NCBI GenBank assembly: GCA_017940955.1
Contig: JAGAXP010000245.1
Span: 1-17,927 of the forward strand
Source of the DNA: Oribacterium sp.
GTDB taxonomy: Bacteria; Bacillota_A; Clostridia; Lachnospirales; Lachnospiraceae
Direction of reading: 5' to 3'
Length of the DNA stretch: 17,927 nucleotides
Below, piece after piece: positions 1 to 5,860 of this stretch. The position numbers and the translations under genes are program-made. The notes beneath the pieces are model-generated. The model saw only the letters and a program-made list of their open reading frames with translations. It ran no database searches and was not told the DNA's origin. Every line of letters starts with the position of its first letter. The first letter of the stretch is position 1.

Positions 1-1
1 A

Positions 2-298
2 CCTGAGCTTATCTGCCCTGCAAGAGAAGTATTCGCTAACCCTGACAAGCACACACTTAAGGAGGCTCAGGACTGGAGCGACAGAATCTATCACATCAGC
101 CAGGCAATCTATGGCGGCGGACAGCCATCAGGTGAGGCACACGCAAGACTTAAGGAGACACTTGTACAGAGAGGTATCTTCAAGAGCGGCCTTATGAGAA
201 AGCCTGTACTTCCTCTCAACCAGGAAGAGAAGGACTGGATCGCTAAGGGCATCAAGAACAGCGGTCTTGAGAAGGTTGATATGTCTAAGTTTGCTTAA
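2..298 (+). CDS. DapA/NanA-family lyase, C-terminal part (partial)
   Basis: The open frame enters from the left edge and ends at TAA 296-298, giving 98 visible residues. The sequence resembles the C-terminal helical part of the dihydrodipicolinate synthase / N-acetylneuraminate lyase family: an ISQAIYGGGQP stretch followed by LKETLVQRGIFKSGLMRKPVLPL. These Schiff-base class I aldolases cleave or form 2-oxo acids in the cytoplasm. The catalytic lysine and tyrosine lie upstream of the window, so neither the substrate nor an intact active site can be checked. The 191-bp spacer to the next gene, an Nramp-like transporter on the same strand, has no clear intrinsic terminator, so the two may be co-transcribed. 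That would fit a catabolic lyase paired with its importer. Family assignment is from motif memory and is moderately sure; the exact enzyme is unknown. Confidence 0.65.
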   Translation, partial: PELICPAREVFANPDKHTLKEAQDWSDRIYHISQAIYGGGQPSGEAHARLKETLVQRGIFKSGLMRKPVLPLNQEEKDWIAKGIKNSGLEKVDMSKFA

Positions 299-306
299 TC
301 CAAATA

Positions 307-386
307 GGGGGGGCACCGAAATAAATCGGAGAGTAATATGAAATCCTGATAGATACGTCTCTTCCCCCGGGTAAGATCGGGGGAAG
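307..386 (+). promoter_or_regulatory. GC-rich structured leader with competing stems
   Basis: The spacer between the lyase and the transporter holds a run of seven G (307-313), a small hairpin CCGA/TCGG (316-319 with 326-329) and a perfect 9-bp stem CTTCCCCCG/CGGGGGAAG (361-369 with 378-386, loop 370-377). The C-run at 364-368 could pair either with the upstream G-run or with the downstream one, so two mutually exclusive folds are possible. No U-tract follows the second stem, so it is not a standard terminator. It may be an mRNA processing or stability element, or a regulatory leader of the transporter. No known riboswitch class was recognised. Confidence 0.4.
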
Positions 387-489
387 GATGTGGCTTTGAG
401 TGATTTGACGCTCATATACTGCTATTCAGAAATTGGCTTTGATTTCATGATTCCGATGGGATTTTTCGGTGTAATAAGGAGATATATAT

Positions 490-1818
490 ATGGAAGTTGC
501 ATTAAATAAAACTACTACAGATGCAAAGATCACAGGCACTGTTCAGGAGCGCCTTGGTTTTGATCCAAATTCAGTTAAAAAGCTTTCATTTAGAGAGCTG
601 GTTAAAAAAGTAGGACCCGGAATCATCCTTACAGGAATTGTTATCGGACCCGGAAACATCACAACATCAGCTATGATGGGTGCCAACTATGGATACCAGA
701 TGATGTGGCTCCTGATTCCTATCATTATCATGGGAATCACATTTACCATGACCGCTTACAGAATATCCATTTTTACAGGTATGCCTATACTTCACGCCAT
801 CAGACATTACTATGGAGGAGTTGCTTCCGGATTCTGCGGAGTAGCATTGTTCCTGTCGTGTTTCTTCTTTACACTTGGTAATATCACCGGTACAGGCGCA
901 GGTATGAACCTGATCTTCGGATTTGACTGGAGAATCGGTTCTATGATAATGCTGGCACTCCTTGCATTCTGCTACCTTACAAAGGGAGTTTATTCAAAGG
1001 TAGAGAAGGGAATCATGATTTGTATAGTAGGTATGGTTCTTGCATTCTTTGCTACACTTATCGCAACAGGTGGTCCTAACGTTGGACTTATGGCAAAGGG
1101 ATTTGTAACACCTCAGTTCCCTGAGGGATCTCTTACAACAGCTCTTGCATATATCAGTACCAATGCCGCAGTTACAGCCGGTATCTATGGAACCTATCTC
1201 GGACTTGAGAAGAAGTGGAAGAAGGAAGACCTTTTCAATGGTGCAATGCGTGCTGACGCTATCACACACATCGTAACTGTTGTTCTTATCTCTGGCTCTA
1301 TCGTTCTTGTTGGTGCCATCGTTCTTAATCCTACAGGTACAACCATAAAGGCTCCTGCTCAGCTTGGAGAGCTTTTAATACCATTCCTTGGTAACGCAGC
1401 TCCTATCGTTATGGGTATCGCTATCATCGGCGCTGGTTTCTCATCACTTCTCGGAAATACACAGAGAGGTGTCGTACTCCTCAATGCCGGTCTTAATAAG
1501 GAAACAGGACTTGAGTCAAAGGCTGTAAAGACACTTTGTATCGTATGCCTTGCTATCGCAACTGTAATCTGCTTCTCATACGGTGGATCACCGACACAGC
1601 TCATCTTCATCGCTAATGTTGCTACATCTATCGCAACACCTGTAGCAGGACTTTTCATGGTTCTCATCTTATGGAAGAAGGAGCTTTTCGAGGGCATCCA
1701 GGCACCTAAGCTTTTACAGATTTCCATGACAGTATGCTACATCTTCGCATTATTCATGACCTATAGTGCACTTAAGAAACTGGTTGCACAGCTTCCTGGT
1801 GTCCTCGGCTTAGCATGA
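490..1818 (+). CDS. Nramp-superfamily transporter without canonical metal-site motifs
   Basis: A 442-residue polytopic membrane protein with about 11 hydrophobic segments. AAGGAG at 477-482 lies 7 nt before the ATG. The TM1 region (residues 42-65) has the Nramp pattern GPGIxxTGxxxGPGN, but the DPGN of metal transporters is GPGN here (53-56), so the metal-binding aspartate is absent. In the TM6 region (about 218-236) the usual MPH motif, whose methionine binds Mn/Fe, is replaced by NAAVTAGIYG. The fold is probably kept, but classical Mn/Fe transport is doubtful. Known non-classical relatives include Mg-transporting NRMTs and Nramp-like proteins encoded beside organic-acid enzymes, such as YcsG near the 5-oxoprolinase genes of Bacillus. 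The upstream lyase gene favours an organic substrate, but that is inference. Annotation pipelines would probably call it a divalent metal transporter. Confidence 0.85.
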   Translation: MEVALNKTTTDAKITGTVQERLGFDPNSVKKLSFRELVKKVGPGIILTGIVIGPGNITTSAMMGANYGYQMMWLLIPIIIMGITFTMTAYRISIFTGMPILHAIRHYYGGVASGFCGVALFLSCFFFTLGNITGTGAGMNLIFGFDWRIGSMIMLALLAFCYLTKGVYSKVEKGIMICIVGMVLAFFATLIATGGPNVGLMAKGFVTPQFPEGSLTTALAYISTNAAVTAGIYGTYLGLEKKWKKEDLFNGAMRADAITHIVTVVLISGSIVLVGAIVLNPTGTTIKAPAQLGELLIPFLGNAAPIVMGIAIIGAGFSSLLGNTQRGVVLLNAGLNKETGLESKAVKTLCIVCLAIATVICFSYGGSPTQLIFIANVATSIATPVAGLFMVLILWKKELFEGIQAPKLLQISMTVCYIFALFMTYSALKKLVAQLPGVLGLA

Positions 1819-1832
1819 TGCTGATTTTAAAA

Positions 1833-1885
1833 AAGCTGCTGATACAGAAATGTATCGGCAGCTTATGTTATAACATATTTTTTTT
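1833..1885 (+). terminator. Intrinsic terminator after the transporter
   Basis: A 13-bp stem, AAGCTGCTGATAC (1833-1845) with GTATCGGCAGCTT (1852-1864), has one G-U pair and a 6-nt loop. An A-run precedes it (1829-1834). After a short AT-rich gap, eight T follow at 1878-1885. It lies 14 bp after the transporter stop. The A-run upstream means it could also end minus-strand transcripts of the convergent DUF2798 gene, so it is probably bidirectional. Confidence 0.75.
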
Positions 1886-2387
1886 ACAGGGTTTCTGAAA
1901 CAGCTGCATCAGCGGTCTTCTTTGAAAATGATCTTACAAAAAATCCGAAAACATTTCTCACGAACGGACCTGCAAAGAATATCTGCCAGCAAAGAGCCAT
2001 AAGGAAGTTCATGGCTGTGGTCTGAAGCCATACGGCAACAAGATCAGCGCCTGCATTCTTGAAAAGAATGGTTGCAACAAGGCTCATAAGCGGGCACATG
2101 AGACATACTGACATTGCAGAAATTGCGAGAATGATCATTATCATCGGATCCTTGCCCGGTGTAACAAATCTGAATGCAAGAATCTGTGCAAGCTTTCCTA
2201 CGAACAAAAGCTCGAGCACTACGGCTATAGGCCACATGATCATCATTTCTTTAAATGCGGCAATAAAAACAAAATTCTGCATTCCGCCGACATTAAGTGA
2301 AATGTTGTAGCAGATCATTGCATAAACCATGACAAATGCCATAAATAATGTGAAAATAACATCCTGAAACTTATTCTGTGGTAACAC
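1884..2387 (-). CDS. DUF2798 family membrane protein
   Basis: This 167-residue integral membrane protein of unknown function has four likely membrane segments (about 8-28, 45-70, 80-108 and 120-146) and a short basic C-terminal tail. The opening MLPQNKFQDVIFTLFMAFVMVYAMICYN and the repeated two-helix layout match the tandem DUF2798 proteins common in clostridia. The start is GTG at 2387, supported by AAAGGAG 9 nt upstream on the minus strand (about 2397-2403); no ATG with a better ribosome binding site was seen. It stands alone: the convergent transporter ends 66 bp away, and a promoter lies at 2510-2538. The family is often encoded as a single gene, and the sequence gives no clue to its role. 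Confidence 0.8.
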   Translation of the reverse strand: MLPQNKFQDVIFTLFMAFVMVYAMICYNISLNVGGMQNFVFIAAFKEMMIMWPIAVVLELLFVGKLAQILAFRFVTPGKDPMIMIILAISAMSVCLMCPLMSLVATILFKNAGADLVAVWLQTTAMNFLMALCWQIFFAGPFVRNVFGFFVRSFSKKTADAAVSETL

Positions 2388-2509
2388 GCTAAGGTTCTCC
2401 TTTCAAAAAACGGAAGACATCAGTGTGTTGTTCGTTATCACCACAGAAGGGTGTGCGTTTCCAATGATACCTGATCTGCATCTTCATTTACAATTACTAA
2501 CGAGTCGGC

Positions 2510-2538
2510 ATTATAACAGAAAAAAACAAATCGTGTAA
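2510..2538 (-). promoter_or_regulatory. Sigma-A-type promoter of the DUF2798 gene
   Basis: On the minus strand, TTACAC (2538-2533), a 17-nt spacer and TATAAT (2515-2510) form a good vegetative promoter. The -10 is preceded by TG (TGtTATAAT), the extended -10 signature. Transcription would start near 2503, leaving a leader of about 115 nt before the GTG start. Confidence 0.6.
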
Positions 2539-2745
2539 TACTATTTTGAAATTTTTTTGTTTTACAGTTCCACCGGTTAAACGTTTACCTATTGGCGGTT
2601 CTTTGGCAAAGAAGACCTTGAAATATAAACAGATTATTGATATATAAAAATATATAAACAAATATATAGATAAAAGACCATATATAAAAATATATAATCG
2701 AATCACGCAAATATAAATAACCAAGTAACTACAAGGCGGTGCTAT
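2539..2745. other. AT-rich non-coding region
   Basis: About 200 bp of non-coding DNA between the DUF2798 promoter and the tiny ORF at 2746. The first part has moderate base composition with a CACCGGTTAAACG stretch. The second part (2625-2720) is almost only A and T and holds the 18-bp direct repeat described separately. A minus-strand open frame of about 100 codons crosses it, but it lacks a ribosome binding site and is low-complexity, so it was not called as a gene. Confidence 0.5.
2640..2697. repeat. 18-bp direct repeat with 40-bp period in an AT-rich tract
   Basis: The 18-mer ATATATAAAAATATATAA occurs at 2640-2657 and, identically, at 2680-2697. A related AATATATAG lies between them. The 40-bp period is close to four helical turns, so both copies face the same side of the DNA. 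This could be a curved upstream element or paired protein-binding sites for the plus-strand transcript that follows. Low sequence complexity makes chance repetition possible. Confidence 0.55.
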
Positions 2746-2817
2746 ATGAACGGACCCAATCCTTATACTATTTCTTTTGGAATAAGGCCTAACCAATGGG
2801 CTGCTGACAATATATAA
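2746..2817 (+). CDS. Tiny ORF (23 aa): leader peptide or gene remnant
   Basis: ATG at 2746, preceded by AAGGCGG at 2734-2740, opens 23 codons (MNGPNPYTISFGIRPNQW then AADNI) ending at TAA 2815-2817. The pattern NPYTxxFGxxP looks like the N-terminus of a large clostridial family of AAA-type ATP-binding proteins that begin NPFTxxFGxxP; this is recollection, not a search. It could be the stub of such a gene after deletion. A hairpin covers its stop codon and the next gene starts 45 bp later, so a leader peptide with attenuation is the alternative. Translation is not established. Confidence 0.35.
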   Translation: MNGPNPYTISFGIRPNQWAADNI

Positions 2818-2840
2818 TTGTTGGCAGTCTACTTTTTATA
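2801..2840 (+). terminator. Terminator- or attenuator-like hairpin
   Basis: An 11-bp stem, CTGCTGACAAT (2801-2811) with ATTGTTGGCAG (2817-2827), contains two G-U pairs and a 5-nt loop, followed by CTACTTTTTATA. It spans the stop codon of the 23-codon ORF and lies just before the U32-like gene. The interrupted T-run makes it a moderate terminator at best; an attenuator is possible. Confidence 0.45.
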
Positions 2841-2862
2841 TGCTGGGAGATTTGGGCGTAAT

Positions 2863-3759
2863 ATGAATACAATTCATTATCACCTTCCGGGACTTTTTGA
2901 GTTTTATGAACTATATAAAATATTTCTCCCCCTGTTTAGAAAACATCGGGAATACTTTTATGACTGGTGTGAAATAGGTTCCATATATGGAGCTCCGGGA
3001 GATTGTCTCTGGGGAGGCGGACGCGTCGGTTTTGGTGAAGAGAATCCCGATAATGTAGTTTCACTGATGAAAGAATATCAGGTCTCTGCACGATTAACTT
3101 TTAGTAATTCACTGATAAGCGAAAAGCATCTCGATGACAGGAAATGTAATCGTCTATGTAACCTGTTTGAGAATTGGAATGGTGTTAAAAATGGTGTGAT
3201 CATTCATTCCGATCTGTTGTTGAATTACATTAAGAAAAATTATCAGGGATTTTATTTCGTCTCATCAACTACTAAGGTTTTGACTGACTTTGAGGATTTA
3301 AGGATCGAACTTAACAGAGAAGAATTTCGATATGTAGTTCCTGATTTCAGATTGAATAAAAGGTTTGATGACCTGAATACTCTTACCGAATCACAGAAAC
3401 AAAAAGTTGAATTCTTATGCAATGAATGTTGCTGGTTTGGCTGCTACGACAGAAAAAAATGTTATGAAAACGTCAGTCGAAAAAGTCTCGGAGAAGATTG
3501 TGAAGATCATATCTGTGTTTCGCCGGATGCAGAGTATGGTTATCGTTTCTCGGAGGCCATGAAAAATCCCGGGTTCATAGGTCTTGAAGATATAAAGAAT
3601 GTATATACCCCTAAGGGCTTCTTTGAATTTAAAATAGAAGGCCGAAGTTTGGGCAGTGCATTAATCCTGGAGTTTCTGCTTTACTATATGACGAAACCGG
3701 AGTATCAGCTAAAAGTGCGGGAAGAGATATATCTTGATAGTTCACTGGATCTCTTTTAA
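2863..3759 (+). CDS. U32-peptidase-like cysteine-rich protein
   Basis: A 298-residue soluble protein. The frame is open back to a TTG at 2818, but that start lies inside the hairpin. ATG 2863, with GGGAGA about 12 nt upstream, gives the likely N-terminus MNTIHYHLPG. Residues 36-60 (CEIGSIYGAPGDCLWGGGR), the strand-like VIIHSDLLLNYI (112-123), YFVSSTTKVL (131-140) and VVPDFRLNK (158-166) suggest a TIM-barrel like that of U32 peptidases. A cluster C186-x2-C189-C190-x3-C194-x5-C200, plus C213 and C218, resembles the cysteine positions with which U32 relatives such as UbiU/UbiV bind an Fe-S cluster. Metal binding and activity are inferred. The nearest downstream gene is convergent, so it appears to stand alone. 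It could instead be a protein of unknown function with a similar barrel. Confidence 0.55.
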   Translation: MNTIHYHLPGLFEFYELYKIFLPLFRKHREYFYDWCEIGSIYGAPGDCLWGGGRVGFGEENPDNVVSLMKEYQVSARLTFSNSLISEKHLDDRKCNRLCNLFENWNGVKNGVIIHSDLLLNYIKKNYQGFYFVSSTTKVLTDFEDLRIELNREEFRYVVPDFRLNKRFDDLNTLTESQKQKVEFLCNECCWFGCYDRKKCYENVSRKSLGEDCEDHICVSPDAEYGYRFSEAMKNPGFIGLEDIKNVYTPKGFFEFKIEGRSLGSALILEFLLYYMTKPEYQLKVREEIYLDSSLDLF

Positions 3760-3801
3760 TGGTTCAGAAAATTGTAGTCAGATACGGCGCAGAATCATAA
3801 G

Positions 3802-5019
3802 CTAAAACTCACATCTTGTGTCATCTCGAAATCCGTCATCATAAACAGTCTGAAGATAAAGCCCCACAAATGGTGCTTTCTGAGTTATAGCCTCACAGGC
3901 TTTCTCATTCCATTTTATCGTATCTTTACGTCCCGAAAAGTAAGCGGAGTTTACTTCTGCAAAGAAATTGCTGAGTTCTTTATCAGGCTCAGCAATGCTC
4001 CTTTTCAGCATCATAGTTGAAGTATCTTTAAAGAATTTTTCGGCATCTTTCGAGTGTTCAAAGTCAAGCTTTTCGGTATGGTAAGAAGCCTTATCTCCCC
4101 TAAATTCTATAACCCCGTACTGACATGGAGCCACCATAAGTGAAGAAGTCGCTATATCTTTAAGTCCCGATTCGCTCTCGGCTATATTCTGTATATGCAT
4201 ATGGCCGCTCAGATTACAGCGCACACCATATTTTTCATAAAGCTCGCAAAGTTTCTCATACTGTCCTATAACAAATCCATCAGTAAACATCGGATTATGC
4301 GGGATCAGGTTCTGATGGCTTACGGCCAGCACCTGTTTCCCGGATTTTTTGGCATCTAAAAGCTGATTCTTTATCCATGTAAGCGTTTCGCCCTTGAGTT
4401 CCCCGGGTGCTTCCTTTGTGTTGACATCCACCATGAGAACTCTTACTCCTGAGTCAAGCTCAGTAATATAACTAAGTGATGAATCATCCCGGGCTAATGC
4501 TTCGTCATAGCCAAAATCTCTGTAGATTTGCGAAAAGTCTTCGGCAGAAACATTATCAACCATGGTATAACCGTCGCCCTCAAAACATGCCGCTCCGCGA
4601 CTGTAAAGATCATGATTTCCGGGTATAACCAGAACTATAGTCCCTGCCTCTTCGATGGATTTCAGTTTTTGAGAAAAACCTTCATGACTTGCCCTTGCGC
4701 CGTTAAAGGTCAGATCTCCGGACAGGATAAGTACCTCCGGGTTTATTTTGATGATTTCATCCACAAAGGCATCAGTTATCTCCTCACAGTACTGCATGGA
4801 TTTTCCGTCGGCATTCTCAATCAGCTCTGTGAAATATTTCCCGTCATCCGTCAGCTCCGGCGCTATATAATGAATGTCCGTTGCCACACATATGGTGGTT
4901 TCGAATGATAATATTTCCTTTTCAGGAGCTGCTGACTGCTCTGGATCTGGACATTTCAAAATAAGAAATAGAATTAGTACGAGTATAAATACCGGCAGTA
5001 TATATTTTAAGTATTTCAT
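3802..5019 (-). CDS. Membrane-anchored calcineurin-like metallophosphoesterase
   Basis: This 405-residue protein starts at ATG 5019, chosen over a frame open to 5088 because GGAG lies 6 nt upstream and the N-terminus then becomes MKYLKYIL followed by a hydrophobic segment (residues 7-22). That segment looks like a signal anchor; the cysteine after it (C23) is preceded by K and is a poor lipobox. The metallophosphoesterase motifs are all present: D48xH50, GD at 101-102, GNHD at 134-137, H235 in SHQN and GHMH at 272-275. These bind two metal ions and hydrolyse phosphomono- or diesters, here probably outside the membrane. The C-terminal 110 residues are an extension with no recognised domain. 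The substrate (nucleotide, cyclic nucleotide or phospholipid headgroup) cannot be read from the sequence. A terminator separates it from the VOC gene upstream. Confidence 0.88.
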   Translation of the reverse strand: MKYLKYILPVFILVLILFLILKCPDPEQSAAPEKEILSFETTICVATDIHYIAPELTDDGKYFTELIENADGKSMQYCEEITDAFVDEIIKINPEVLILSGDLTFNGARASHEGFSQKLKSIEEAGTIVLVIPGNHDLYSRGAACFEGDGYTMVDNVSAEDFSQIYRDFGYDEALARDDSSLSYITELDSGVRVLMVDVNTKEAPGELKGETLTWIKNQLLDAKKSGKQVLAVSHQNLIPHNPMFTDGFVIGQYEKLCELYEKYGVRCNLSGHMHIQNIAESESGLKDIATSSLMVAPCQYGVIEFRGDKASYHTEKLDFEHSKDAEKFFKDTSTMMLKRSIAEPDKELSNFFAEVNSAYFSGRKDTIKWNEKACEAITQKAPFVGLYLQTVYDDGFRDDTRCEF

Positions 5020-5140
5020 GTTAATCTCCATTTCGGCGGCATAAATGAAAGAGTCCAGAAGGTTTGTCTTGGCATCCGTTACATCCATGTTTATATGCTT
5101 CTGTGAACCTGAACCGGGATGTATCCTGAAAAATCAAACA

Positions 5141-5185
5141 CAGGAAAGGCCGCAGTCCGAATGAAGAATCTGCGGCCTTTTCCTG
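5141..5185 (-). terminator. Intrinsic terminator after the VOC gene
   Basis: CAGGAAAGGCCGCAG (5141-5155) pairs with CTGCGGCCTTTTCCTG (5170-5185) with one bulged base, a very stable stem of 15 bp. On the minus strand it starts about 9 bp after the VOC stop and is followed by a T-rich stretch, TTTCCTGTGTTTGATTTTTC. It should insulate the metallophosphoesterase gene. Confidence 0.8.
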
Positions 5186-5194
5186 CAAAGAAAA

Positions 5195-5578
5195 TCAATA
5201 CTGCTTAAGATGTATAGCGAAACCTGCGATCATCTTATCAAGATAGATGAACTTCATGGTGCCGTCCTCATTGTAGGCGGCACTATCTTTCTTTACTCCC
5301 ATGCCTCTCATTTCAAAAAATTTGGCAGCCTTTGCAACATCGTGAGCACCGATTGCAATATGCCCTTTCTCTCCGGGACCATCCTTTTTCATGATCTCGA
5401 TGAGATCAGAAGCGAAGATAGAGCTGTTACCAACCCGTGGAAGAAAGCCCATCAGAGTGTGGAATTCATCTGCAATTCGTAAAGCATCTTCTTCACCGTC
5501 TGCATTGATACCTACATGAAGGACACAAAGTCCCAATTCCTTGACTGCATCAAAATCCTTTGACATTAAATCTGCCAT
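5195..5578 (-). CDS. VOC (glyoxalase-fold) protein, KDPG-aldolase-tail type
   Basis: A 127-residue single-domain protein with GGGAGG 6 nt before ATG 5578. It has the vicinal-oxygen-chelate pattern: a first half opening LHVGINADGEEDALRIADEF (20-39), GNSSIFASDLIEIMKK (50-65), then KGHIAIGAHDVAKAAKFFE (71-89), GTMKFIYLDKMIAGFAIHL (106-124). H21, H73 and H123 with E61 are possible metal ligands. The sequence resembles the extra domain found at the C-terminus of clostridial 2-dehydro-3-deoxyphosphogluconate (KDPG) aldolases, but here it is a free protein with its own ribosome binding site, promoter and terminator. It may bind or isomerise a 2-oxo sugar acid, which is inference. Other VOC activities such as epimerase or lyase remain possible. 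The N-terminal MADLMSKDFDAVKELG fits the linker region of the fused proteins. Confidence 0.75.
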   Translation of the reverse strand: MADLMSKDFDAVKELGLCVLHVGINADGEEDALRIADEFHTLMGFLPRVGNSSIFASDLIEIMKKDGPGEKGHIAIGAHDVAKAAKFFEMRGMGVKKDSAAYNEDGTMKFIYLDKMIAGFAIHLKQY

Positions 5579-5628
5579 AATGTACCTCCCGGTTTTGTAA
5601 ATGTTTTTTTGATATATGACGGAGGGGT

Positions 5629-5700
5629 TCAGATGATCAGGGCCTACAAACCACTCCGTAAACTAGTTTACCACCGATGCCGCAAAAAATCATCATCTGA
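5629..5700. promoter_or_regulatory. Operator-like palindrome inside a flanking inverted repeat
   Basis: A perfect 14-bp palindrome, GTAAACTAGTTTAC, lies at 5658-5671. It is flanked by a second inverted repeat, TCAGATGAT (5629-5637) and ATCATCTGA (5692-5700), the right copy of which touches the -10 of the VOC promoter. The central palindrome falls about 20-35 nt into the predicted VOC transcript. A dimeric repressor or activator binding here is likely, but the regulator is not identified. Confidence 0.5.
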
Positions 5701-5727
5701 TTGTAACATCAATGATTTTCTTTACAA
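5700..5727 (-). promoter_or_regulatory. Promoter of the VOC gene
   Basis: On the minus strand, TTGTAA (5727-5722), a 16-nt spacer and TACAAT (5705-5700) preceded by TG (extended -10) form a plausible vegetative promoter. The predicted start near 5693 gives a leader of about 115 nt containing the 14-bp palindrome. Confidence 0.5.
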
Positions 5728-5796
5728 ATGCAGAACCCTGCTTAAACTCACCTCTGTAACAGTTCATATCATCACAAAATAGGTGCTTAAATAGCA

Positions 5797-5826
5797 TAGA
5801 AATATTAAATAGTATTATAGTATAAT
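5797..5826 (+). promoter_or_regulatory. Promoter of the kinase-nucleotidyltransferase genes
   Basis: A consensus TATAAT at 5821-5826 follows TAGAAA (5797-5802) with an 18-nt spacer; the -35 matches consensus at four of six bases. Transcription would start near 5833, 28 nt before the TTG start of the STAS-kinase gene. The region is very AT-rich, so other -10-like words are nearby. Confidence 0.45.
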
Positions 5827-5860
5827 ATAGAAATAAATTTTGAAGGAAAGGGTGATATAG

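Noticed and set aside
2497..2796. Minus-strand open frame of 99 codons in the AT-rich spacer
   Set aside because: No ribosome binding site, low-complexity I/Y/L-rich content from the TATATA tract, and it overlaps the DUF2798 promoter.
2818..2862. TTG-initiated extension of the U32-like protein
   Set aside because: It begins inside a hairpin that follows the tiny ORF and has no ribosome binding site; ATG 2863 is better.
5020..5088. ATG 5088 as start of the metallophosphoesterase
   Set aside because: It puts 23 polar residues before the membrane anchor, while GGAG is well placed for ATG 5019.
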